This document shows, one piece after another, positions 43,049 through 53,078 of a stretch of 64,000 nt of DNA (positions are counted from its first letter, which is position 1; each line of letters opens with the position of its first letter). This DNA is from Antitrichia curtipendula (Eukaryota; Streptophyta; Bryopsida; Hypnales; Leucodontaceae), in contig OX579640.1 in assembly GCA_951230915.1 (NCBI GenBank), positions 11,614,981-11,678,980 of the forward strand, read 5' to 3'. Position numbers and translations under genes: made by a program. The notes beneath the pieces are model-generated. The model searched no databases, was not told the DNA's origin, and was given only the letters and a program-made list of their open reading frames with translations.

Positions 43049-44792
43049 CCCCTCACCGCCCAAGGGGACCAAAAGTGTCCTCACACAATCTAGTAGTCAA
43101 TGTCAAAGTGCTATAACTTTTGCACCCAATGTCCAAATTCAATAAAAACTTGTTCATAAAGTTGCGCATACTAGTCTATTTTTTGTGGTAAAATTTTTGG
43201 ATCTATCAAAGATGTATTGAGTTTTTAAAAGCCATTCGAAGTTTGCAAGTTCAATTTGAGTTCACCACATTGCATTGTGATGGATGCAACTTCGAGGGCT
43301 TGTATCTATTTCATCAAATGTTAGTTTTCAACAAAATTTGTTGGATATTGTTCCCATAAAGTCTAATTATTGTGGTAAAATTTTCATGTCAATTCAAGTT
43401 GTTTTGAATTCTTTGGAGCAATTCGAAGTTCAAAATCCAGACATTTTTGCGTTACAGTGAGCTTTGGCGGCTTATAACTTTTTCAGACAAGGTTTGTTTT
43501 CAACCATTTTTGTTGGAAAAATTGTGCATACTACACTAAAAATTATATTTAGTATTGGATTGCATTTAGTGTAATTACCAACCTACCCCACCCAACACTA
43601 AATCTGAACTTTGGAGTAATTAGTGTAGTATTAGACTTGAATGCGTTGCCTTCGTCTTCTCTTCCTTTCTGCCTTCCCCTTCCCTGGTCTTCCCTTGCGA
43701 TCAGACTTTGTTTGCCTCTCTTGTCCGTCGCATAGTCCCTCCCACGCAATCCTCATTCCCAACTTGGTCTCTCTTCCCTTCCTCCATTGCTCTCCTCTTC
43801 ACGATCCGACCAAAGATAGAATTTTTTTGGGGGTGGGGGTGGGTTATACTCCGCCCGTTCCCGCCGCTCCAGCGTTATTTGAATCTTATGCCGCTTCCTG
43901 TAGCTCGATTTCGCACGTCCAGCAGCTCGATTTCGCAGGTTCTGCAACTCGATTTTGACCAATTGTTGGATTTTTGTTTTTTGTTTTTTGTTTTTGTTTT
44001 TTCTCTCACTTGGCACTGCAGGAATTACAAATATTTTTCACATTTTCTACTCCTTCCATCATTTTCCTTGTCTTCAATCTTTTCCTTTGCAAATTCATTT
44101 TTTTAATACATTCTAACACTAAATGTAAACATTTTTTAATACGTTCTAACACTAAATGTAAACATTTTCGGATTTCAGATTTACCATAGAGTATATTTAG
44201 TGTTAGAAATTACATTTAATGTTACTTACTTTAGTAGGCTTAATGATATTTAGTGTTATGGTTCGGAGATAGTGTTGCTAATATTAAATATAGTTTTTAG
44301 TGTAGTCTAGTTCTTGTGGTAAAAATTTCATATCAATACAAAAAGTTTTGATTGATTGAGAAGCATTTTAGTAGAGGTAGGTTCAGCCATAGATGTGTTT
44401 TTTTGCTACTTTTTTCATTTTTTTTTGACATTTCAAAACAATTTTGCAAACACAATGAGTCAACTGAATGATTTTTTTTCAACCAAAGTGTTTGTCTTTT
44501 GGTTTTGAATCACTTTGTAGTTTAAAGCTTTTTCATTTGAGTAGGTTTAGTAATCAACTGTCACCTCCAAATGTGTTTTTAGGAAAATTTCAGCATCTTT
44601 TTTCAACACTAGAATATTATAATCTTTCAATCTATATGGTCAAATGACCCCAAATTATATTTACACCATCTACAATATGCACACTACAAGATTGTATGGT
44701 TGAGATTTTCATACCTTACTCACATTTAGACTTATAACACATGAAAAGCAAGGTTGTTTTTTGACATGGTTAGGCCTTGGGGCGGTGAGGGG
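43049..44792. mobile_element. TIR element, TTAA-type family D, with nested MITE
   Basis: Ends CCCCTCACCGCCCAAGG and, inverted, CCCCTCACCGCCCCAAGG; flanked by TTAA (43045-43048, 44793-44796). 1744 bp of which 769 bp are a nested MITE. The rest contains degenerate ~190-bp internal repeats (CATACTAGTCTA...TTGTGGTAAAA words near 43170, 43370 and 44310) and no transposase ORF. Confidence 0.8.
43534..44302. mobile_element. TA-flanked MITE nested in the family D element
   Basis: CACTAAAAATTATATTTAGT at the left, inverted right end CACTAAAAACTATATTTAAT, flanked by TA. The related internal repeat at 43161-43180 shows the empty form GCATACTAGTCTA with one TA, so TA is the duplicated target (Tc1/mariner-like) despite the CACTA-looking end. 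The middle (43640-43970) is TC/GC-rich and unlike the ends; it may be captured host leader sequence. Confidence 0.7.
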
Positions 44793-44796
44793 TTAA

Positions 44797-45700
44797 GGAA
44801 AAATAAGGATACAATTGTGGTCTTAAAGACCAAAGTGAATGAAGAGCCTTATGGATCTAGATTGCAAATTCCATTTGAATATACTTGAAGGATTTGACCT
44901 TAAAACAACTATGAAGACACCAAATGTCCGATAGATGATTTTCTTTGTAAGTTACATTAGATGTTTTTTTAGAGGATATAGAAAGACCACTTTAGAATTG
45001 CAAAATAGTGCACTGTTGTCAGTCTTTTGACCACGTTGGTTGGCGAAGTTCCTAAGTTTGCTACAGTCCGAGAATTTTGGGTTTGGTTTAGGCCTCAAAA
45101 AATATTTAATGCTGTAGAAATAAAAAATGCACTTATTGGTCCAAAAATTGAATCTTATATGAGTGAATACCTATCATTGATGCGGCATCCTTTCAGAATT
45201 AATCCTATAACACCTCTAGGGACGCTAAGTGTTTAATGAATGATATAGAATCCTTCCTTGGAATTTTGTGCAAAAATGGAAGGTCTTTCCAAATAGTTTA
45301 ACCTCCAATGGATGTACTTTTTTTTTATAAGTAGATTATTCACATTGTACCCAAAGGATGATTTCCACAAATTTGTCCTTCCAGGGTTAAGGATGTAAGA
45401 TAGTCTGCTCTTTGAAGCCAGGTTTTAAATGTTTATTTCATTTGGAGGGGAAGCTAAATCCCTTGCAACAATTTGCTTGTAATTTTTTGTAGGAAGCAAA
45501 ATGGAATTGGTATCTAACCCAAGTCAATTGTTTTATATTTTTTCGACCTTTGTAGAAGTAATTACGATTTTCTTGAAGTTGAAATTGCAATGGTCACTAA
45601 AAGCACCCCACCCACCCCCCTTGAAATGTGAAAGTAGAGTACTAATACATTGAAGAAAGAAAAAAATGTACCTTTGAGTTAGTGGTTGCTTTTGGAGCAA
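44797..45700. other. AT-rich spacer
   Basis: No supported gene. A 69-residue open stretch at 45027-45236 has no ATG start or domain. Confidence 0.45.
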
Positions 45701-47010
45701 GGGCGCTTTGGAGCACCCTACCTTAGAGCATGGTTGTTTTTGGAGCCGAGTTTGGAGCAAGTTTTTCTTAGAGCATCCTACCATTACAGTATCCTACCTT
45801 AGTGCATCCTACAATCCTATTTTTTGTGGACCCTACTTTAATGGACCCTACCTTAATGGACCCTACTTTAACCCCTAAAGGACCAGCCTACAGAATTTGG
45901 CAACATAAAAAAATTGGGCAGGTACATGTGGCCAGAGCTTTACAAGTTTGAGGTTGAAACTTTAATAGAAGTTGTGGACGAGGAGTACCTTTCATTTGAA
46001 ATAAATTTTATGACATTTGAAAATACGAGTCAAAAGTTATGGCCTAATATGTTGCTTTTTTTCTCGGCCGAGCAGTCCGGGCAGATAAAGAAAAATCACT
46101 TTTTTCAGAAACAAAAATTTGAAACTGGTTTTCCAGAGTTATCTATACATGGAATGCTTTTAATCATTCCATTTTGACCAATGAGTCAAAAGTTACGAGG
46201 AGTTTTAGTTTGCGGGCAGTTTCGGAATCTCTACTCGAAAATAAACTTTGAAGTCTTTTATCTTACTCAATTTCCAAATTTTCTGAAAAAAAATAAAATC
46301 ATAGGATGTAGATTGTTTAATACAACATTTCAACCATTGGGATTGGCATTTTTCAATTTCATACCTAAATTCTTAACAATTTAGTATTTTGAATCATTCT
46401 CTACTTCATTCTACTTACTATTCTTTTCCTATATGTTGTACAATTTCAAATGATGTGAAATTTTTCAAACATGTAGCCAACTTGTTTAGGAAAAAGAATC
46501 CAAAGAAGCACCACCGTTTTGGACATTTTTTCATAAAAAATTGAGCTTGTGAAGTGCAGCTGCCCTGTTTTTCGCAGGGTCAAAAAAACCATTTCAGTGA
46601 TTTTGAATGCTTATATCTTGCTATCCATGTGGTGAAAATTTCTGAAATTTTTACCACATATTCTCAAGTCAGCATAATACAAGATCCTACGGTTACATGA
46701 GTCAAAAAAAAAATTCAAAAATTTGGTACTTGTACTAAAAATGGCAGTTCTTGAGCATTTTCAGTGAAAACATAGTCACAGAACTTTAGGGGTTAACGGA
46801 CCCTATCTTGGTGGATCCTACCTTGGCGCACCCTATCTTAGTGGACCCTACTTGAGTACCCTGCCTTAGCTTACTAGAGTACCCTACCTTAGTGCATCCT
46901 ATGGCCCTATTTTTTGTGGACCCTACCTTAATGGACCCTACCTTGGTGGATCCTACCTTAGTGCACCCTATCTTGGGGCACCTTATCTTAATGGACCCTA
47001 CCTTAGCGCA
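45700..47010 (+). repeat. GGACCCTACCTTAAT minisatellite, split by a TTAA element
   Basis: About 15-bp units (GGACCCTACCTTAAT, GCACCCTATCTTGGT, GCATCCTACCTTAGT and variants) at 45701-45867 and again at 46797-47010. A longer block (CCTTAGTGCATCCTA... CCTATTTTTTGTGGACCC) occurs in both halves, near 45791 and 46886. The halves join in register if the TTAA element at 45872-46792 is removed. Confidence 0.85.
45872..46792. mobile_element. TIR element, TTAA-type family A, copy 3
   Basis: Starts CCCCTAAAGGACCAGCCTAC, ends AGAACTTTAGGGG, with TTAA at 45868-45871 and 46793-46796. 921 bp, collinear with copies 1 and 2 but more diverged. It is inserted in the minisatellite. Confidence 0.85.
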
Positions 47011-47599
47011 CTTTCGCCAAGACCCTGGTCGATTTACAAGGACCTGGTCCATGGCCAGTTTGTGCTGTCCAGTTCAGCCCAAAGCACGGAAGGCAGTGAT
47101 CAATTATTATTATTCTGCCATCGCAAGAGCGTGAAGCAAACCAGCTGGCGGGGATGCTTGTATAATAAGCTTAACCTGCACTTCCACTTTTGTTTTGCTT
47201 GCGGCCTGAATTGCGGGTTGTCCTTGGCCTGCGGAAGGGGAAGGAACATTTCCTATTTCGCACATGTGACCAGTGCAGGATTATTTGTGGATATGGGATA
47301 TGGGGATAATGGGGATAAACTCACTCACCCAAATACAAGTACTACCAGTGAATAAATTAACCTAAACGGCCGGTCGAGTGACACGCAGCCTGGCGCTTTG
47401 GGGGGGCGCCTTGCTGGCGAGGATAACATTTTTTTTAACGGGGTGTGTGGCACCCTGGCCCTTTTTGGAAAACGCATGTGGCGATTGTTTTTTACTGGCA
47501 GTTGTTACGCTCCTGCAGCACCTGGCGACACTTCTGTTGTTGCGGAGGCAGTTCTGGCGAATGTGCACAGAATGCACATTTCTGTGAAGCAAGCTTAAG

Positions 47600-47665
47600 T
47601 ATTACCCAGGGGAGTTGAACCCCGGCCATAAGGCCTTGCCCAACGCAATGGATAATCCCCCCCAC
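47600..47665 (-). ncRNA. tRNA-like fragment inside the hAT element
   Basis: On the minus strand, GGCCGGGGTTCAACTCCCCT holds a B-box-like GGTTCAACTCC in a GC-paired stem, preceded by GCGTTGGGCAAGG. It resembles the head of a tRNA-derived SINE. The cloverleaf is incomplete, so it is not called a tRNA gene. Confidence 0.3.
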
Positions 47666-47737
47666 CCCAACCCAGTTAGTAAACTGATAAGAAAGAACTT
47701 GGAAGTCAAACTTGCCGGATTAATGGAAACAGACTGC

Positions 47738-50254
47738 TTACAAGTTTGATCCACGCCGTAGTCTCTCCTCACGCCATGAACTAATGGCCTTGTTCACAGG
47801 GAAGGTGCTTAAAGTGAAGAAGTCCTGTGAGAAGAGCTTCACGCAAGTGTCAACATGGCCAACCAAACGGTTTCTTAGTTTAGACTTCATGAAAGCAAGA
47901 GTCGAAAAGGTGCGCTCATCAGCAACACTGCCAAGCACCGCACATATGGCAATATTGGCCACCTTTATGAACTCAGACAACCGGTTGAGCATGAGGGCGT
48001 TCTGGCCAATGCGAATCCACAATTTTGTTAATGGATTTTGTTCCATAGGTTCCTCCATAGCCCCTTTCGCATGGGACTTCATGGTGAGCTTGAAAAGTGA
48101 CATTTGCAATGTCAGTTGCCTCCCGTCGATGAGGGGATCCACCTGCTGTTGGTTAGGCTCATTCACAGTTCCGAAATCAACTTGGCGCACAGTAGCGAAC
48201 TGGGACTTCAATGTTGCTACATGCAACGGAAACAAGTCATCAGCGTTGGGCTGAAGCCAGTATTGAGGAAATACTATGCCCAACGCCGACATGAGCTCAA
48301 CCTCCGGAAAACGTACGTCAAGCTCTAAAGTAAGCATCTCTGCTGCATCTCTGCACTGCGACTTGACCGAGGAAATCACGGCAGCTAAGTCCTGCCTAGT
48401 CACTAACAGTTTCTTGCCACTCACAGGGCAAATGGAGTGCGCTGGATAAGTGTGCCCTGCAATTCGGAAAGCAAGTGTCTCCCCTCCCGTATTGAGATCA
48501 GTGACCCATTCTTGCGAAATGCAGTAGGACTGATCGTAAATGACATCATAGAACATTTCGAAATGTTGCTGCTGCCATGCGGTATCCTTGTCAGTGTACA
48601 TGGCATACAACTCAGCTTGGCAGATCTTAACTGCCGCCACATAGTCACTCACAAAAACGTGGTCAGACTGTGCAAATTTCATCAATGAATTCACAGACTG
48701 AAGCAAAGGGAGGAGGCACGGGAGACCAAGCAGTGTACCGACATCGCAGAGGAGGTCGTAGTTCAACCTCGCCGATTCTTTTGCAGCTGCCTGCTTTGCA
48801 GTCAAACCGGGTTCCTTCACCGCTGCATCTTCACACATTTTGACCACAAGCGTCTTGTACTCGCTCATGATCCTCGTTAGTGGCTCCAGCAAAGATATCC
48901 AACGTGTTTTGACATTGCGAAGCATCCGCCGGCCCTCTGTTTCCACTAAATCGGCAAGTTTTTGGAATTCTAAATTACGTTTAGGACTGTGACTGAAATA
49001 TGCGTACATTGCTTGACACAGTGTTTCCAGTTTCGAGACAACAGGCAAATTGGAGAGAGGCTCTACTGCAAGATTCGTTCGATGTGCCATACAGTGCACA
49101 CCGAACAGAAACGGAGCCATATGTTGCTTCATCTGTACTGTGACCCCATTCCTAGACCCCTAGAAAACGGAGACACCATCGGCACCAAAACACACTAGCC
49201 TGCGAGCAACTTCGACTTGCGATAGCCCTGTGTGATGCAAGACCATCCCCTCTATGCACTCTCTAATAGCATCAGCCCCGTTTCCCTCCTCAAGACGACT
49301 CAAAGAAAGCAAGATCGGGACTCTTCTGAACCCCACACAAATGTAAAGGTGAATGGACAATCAAGACTGGGAGTCTACAGTACTCACTTCATCGGCACTC
49401 AAGGAGAAAAATTGACAATCAGAAATGACCTGCTTTGTATGATTTGCCAACGCCTCTGCCAAGTGGTCCGCCATTTCCCAAGCTGTGGGGACACTCCAGT
49501 GTTTCCTCGGGAAATCAGGGACGACAAGAAGATCCAGTAGCTCTCGCAGATTCTCGAACTGGTGTATCGGACGGCCCTGCATCAACAACCACAACACAGA
49601 ACGAAACTGCACTATTTTCCGTTTCCTCTCTCGAATCGTTTCCTGCGCCACCTGTTGGAAGATAGTATCTCCGGCTTTCCCAAGACGGGCAAAGTACACT
49701 TTCTCATTCTTCACATGTGCATTATTAGAGAGGAAGTAATACTCCCCTGCCTTCACTTTCCCAAAAGAAGTGGTTGCCTTTCTTCGGCCAGCATGTTTCC
49801 AAAGAGAATCAAGTTTTGGAACAAGTAGCTTCTCCCTCCCATCCACCTCTGTGCAAATTTTGCAGCGTACATGACGAATGTTGCCGTCCCCCCCCACAAC
49901 ACTTTCGGCCCATGGCATGCGAGCAGCCCAAGTGTCCTGCCATTGTCGATTCTGCTCGTACTGGACGCGCCGGGCACGAGCGATGTCATGCGCTGGAGAA
50001 GCCTCCACTGCATCGAGAATGAGCACGTCTGGAGCAGCACAGAAGGGGACAGCAGGTGAACTCTCTTCAGAAACATATGAAGGCACATCAATGTCAACCA
50101 AGGAAACCGGTTCACAAGGAGCCTTCGAAGGTGTGCCAAGAAGCACCGAAGAATCCACCTGCATAACAGAAGAGTTGCCATCAGTTTCAGACCCCGCAAA
50201 ATCAAGCCTCCCCACATACAAGAATTTCTTCATCATGGATTGCTGGGGTGCCAT
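47738..50254 (-). pseudogene. hAT transposase with BED finger, two in-frame stops
   Basis: ATG at 50254 (MAPQQSMMKKFLYVGRLDFAG) follows a good acceptor TTTACTTTCCAG; the frame is open from 50320. One frame runs to TAA at 47738, 838 codons plus stop, broken by TGA at 49363-49361 and TAG at 49162-49160. Before the first stop: a BED-type finger CKICTEVDGRE...LWKHAGRRK near residue 130 and FFSLSADEVSTVD with the first catalytic Asp. Between the stops: LSIHLYICVGFRRVPILLSL and RRLVCFGADGVSVF with the second Asp. After: FLFGVHCMAHRTNLAVEPLS, MLRNVKTRWISLLEPL, and the C-terminal dimerisation motif CAVLGSVADERTFSTLAFMKSKLRNRL-type (near 47950-47870). Both stops are one transition from sense codons (TGG, CAG). 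It sits inside clear hAT ends, so it was the element's own transposase; it is probably inactive now. Confidence 0.88.
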
Positions 50255-51131
50255 CACTGGAAAGTAAATGCACAGGAGAATTCGTGTAACAAAATCAAGA
50301 GCATGAAGATGCAAAGTCATCTGCCTGGAATCGCCTAACCACTTCCCATTTTATGCTGAATTGCCATCACCCTCCACCGCTAGCCTGCCAAAAGTTAGTG
50401 GGACAAGCACACCTAAACTGCAGACCCTACATTTCTAATTCTGTGACGAATCCATGAATGCACATTGCAAATTTGTAAACCGCACTCCGAAGATCATTCT
50501 CCTACTGGCGGTCACACTTTCAAAAAAAATTGTCGGTTGAGAATTTGCCGCTGGAACTAAAAACGCAAGAGCGCCACCCGATTCAAATTCTTACGCGCGC
50601 AAGGGAAAGCAAAACCGGACCACATTGAATCACAACCCAAAACCCGGACAGTGAACTCAAACCGCAATTAGGAACCCACAAAGCCTGCTAAACCGCTAAC
50701 CTACATCATTACAACCTTAATTAGAATCCTACAACCTAATCACTATCACAACATCCAAGCTCTCCTTCAATGCACACAACAAGAAAATCGGAATTGGCGA
50801 GTTGAACTCGCAGAAGAAGCGCACAGCAGGCGAACAACAGGCGAATCATCTGAAGACACAAATGTGAACATTGAATGCACCCGGGGTCCCTGGCGAAGTC
50901 TGCAAATGAAGAAGGGGGGGGGGGGGCAGGCGATTAGCCAACCCTAAGCCGCAGTTAGGGTGGCGACCCTGACAGGCCCGGGGCGGCTAACAAGGCTCCT
51001 CAATCGGTCCTGTCAGACGACTGACACGTCACTTTTTAAAAAAAATTACCCTGTCCTGTTCGCGAGCGTCATTTCGAGGGGGGTTAGTGGCAATTTTTCG
51101 CCACTAATTTATTCACTGAGTACTACTGTAA

Positions 51132-53075
51132 GAGCCAGTCTCCATGGAGGCCTGGACCCTCCAGGAACTGGAGGTCCGGAGCTCCAGGCCGGAGGGCCTC
51201 CAGCGTCCAGGTGCGCTCCATGGCGCCTGGAGGGCCGCCCTGGAAGCGCCTTTCCAGGGGGTGATTTACCATTTTGGATTAATTCACTTACCTCCTTATC
51301 TCCCTAACCCTTCCCCACCTCCTTTGAAGTTAATTACATTAATCAACTTCGAAACATTAAAAAATTCAATTAAACATTTTATTTAAATATTTAAAATTCA
51401 ATTTATATCATAAAGATTTTGTTTGAAACATTAAACATTCAAATTAAATATTAGAGATTTCGTTTGAAACATTAATAATTCAAATTAAATATTAAAGGTT
51501 TTATTTGAAACATTAAAAATTCATTTTAAATAAACATTTGATTTTGTTTGAATAGACATTAACCTCAGTTTAAATATACATTTACTTTTATTTAAATAGA
51601 CATTTAATTAAAAATAATATTTGCATCATTGTTAAATTTGAAAAGACATTTATTTCAATTTAAATAGACATTTAATTTCACGAAAAGAGACATTTACCTC
51701 AATTTGAATAGACATCTAATTTAATTTCAGTAAACATTTAAATTAATTTCAATAGATAGTTTCTTCAATTTAAATACATATTTCGTATCATTTTAAGAGA
51801 CATATTATTTCAATTTAAATAGACATTTACTTCAATTTGAATAGACATTTAATAGACATGAAAAGTACTTAGAAACACAAAAGCTCAAATAAATGGAAAT
51901 CTAATTTCATGCTTAAATTAGTTGAAGATATTCATGAAAACAAAATGAAAAAATCAGTGTCTAAATTATTTTTAAAGATAAAATTCTGATAGAATTATAA
52001 TGTAAAACGTCTTTAAAAATGTCTGAAATACTATGTGCAAAAGAGCCTTCTTAAAAATGTGTACTCAATAATCTCATCAACTATGAAAATTCAAAATCTC
52101 ATAAATTAGCATTTAAAAAATAATAAAACACTCAATTATGAGAATGCATCACAAAAGTACCTACAAATATAAACACATTTTCAAGTTTTCTTACAAAAAA
52201 TTTATAAACACATACTTATTCGCATAAACAAAACTACATACAAGCCTAAGAAAAATAGCTAAAGAATATCATTGTGTAATTAACAATTACATATGATATT
52301 CTATTAATATGTGAACATTTTTTCATTGGTGTGGAGGACCTTGTGCAATACACTATAAGTGCCCACAAATTATGTGATCCGTTTATTTTACTAATTCTTC
52401 ATGTACATGAAGAGAAATATAGGATAAATTCTCAATTGGATACTATTTTGAATCCAACGTGAAAGGTCAATAATAAAAATGTGGTTGAATTTTTTATTCT
52501 GAACTCTTGCAGTCTCCCTCATTGCTCATCAAAAAGCCTCCAAATAGAATTATGACCTCGCGTAAGGGTTAAATTTCTCTATTTCTGACAAGAATATAAC
52601 TTCTCACAATATGAAATGAAATATATTCCATTTCAAAAGTTTCTTGGAATCAAAGACTTATTACTTTTTTAAACAATATGAGTATATTATTACGAAATTT
52701 TATTTTAGTAATGCAGAAATTTTATAAAAGAAGAACTAGAAACACGAACCGAACATTATGTGTACTCAAGAATAAGTCACTCAATAACTCGAAATAACAT
52801 TAACTCGAAAGAGTAACTGCTAACTGTGTAACTGGTAACTCGGCAGGGAGGGGGTGAATTCGAAGAACAAAAGGGCCGGGAAATCTGAAAAGGTTTTGTC
52901 GCTAGCTGTATTTGGAGGGTCCAGGAGGAGGGTCCAGACCTCCAGGTCTGTGAATCCGAGACTCACGGCCTGGAGGCTGGACCTCCGGCCGGAGCTCCGC
53001 AAGAAGGTCATCTGGCCATGGAGCCCCCAGGACCCCTCCAGTTCTGGAGCTCCGGGGGCCCATGGAGACTGGCTC
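51132..53075. mobile_element. PIF/Harbinger-like non-autonomous element
   Basis: Perfect 16-bp ends GAGCCAGTCTCCATGG (51132-51147) and its inverse (53060-53075), flanked by TAA on both sides (51129-51131, 53076-53078), the 3-bp TWA duplication of PIF/Harbinger. The outer ~150 bp at each end are GC-rich with many CTCCAG/CTGGAG words; the middle is very AT-rich with a repeated AATAGACATTTAATT-type unit at about 51540-51860. No transposase ORF. Confidence 0.75.
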
Positions 53076-53078
53076 TAA

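Larger units (their letters stand above)
47346..51118 (-). mobile_element. hAT element with 14-bp TIR and 8-bp target duplication
   Basis: Perfect terminal inverted repeats CAGTGAATAAATTA (47346-47359) and TAATTTATTCACTG (51105-51118). The 8 bp AGTACTAC stand immediately outside both ends (47338-47345, 51119-51126), the target duplication expected of hAT. Length 3773 bp. It contains a minus-strand hAT transposase broken by two stops. The clean duplication suggests a fairly young insertion. Confidence 0.93.

Noticed and set aside
43641..44106. Overlapping open frames inside the TA MITE
   Set aside because: Pyrimidine-rich low-complexity translation, no ATG in good context, no domain.
43534..44302. 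Classification of the nested MITE as CACTA because its ends read CACTAAAA
   Set aside because: The empty-site comparison supports a 2-bp TA duplication, not the 3-bp duplication of CACTA elements.
47062..47598. Several 65-95-residue frames left of and inside the hAT left end
   Set aside because: Overlapping on both strands, no recognisable product, crossed by the element border.
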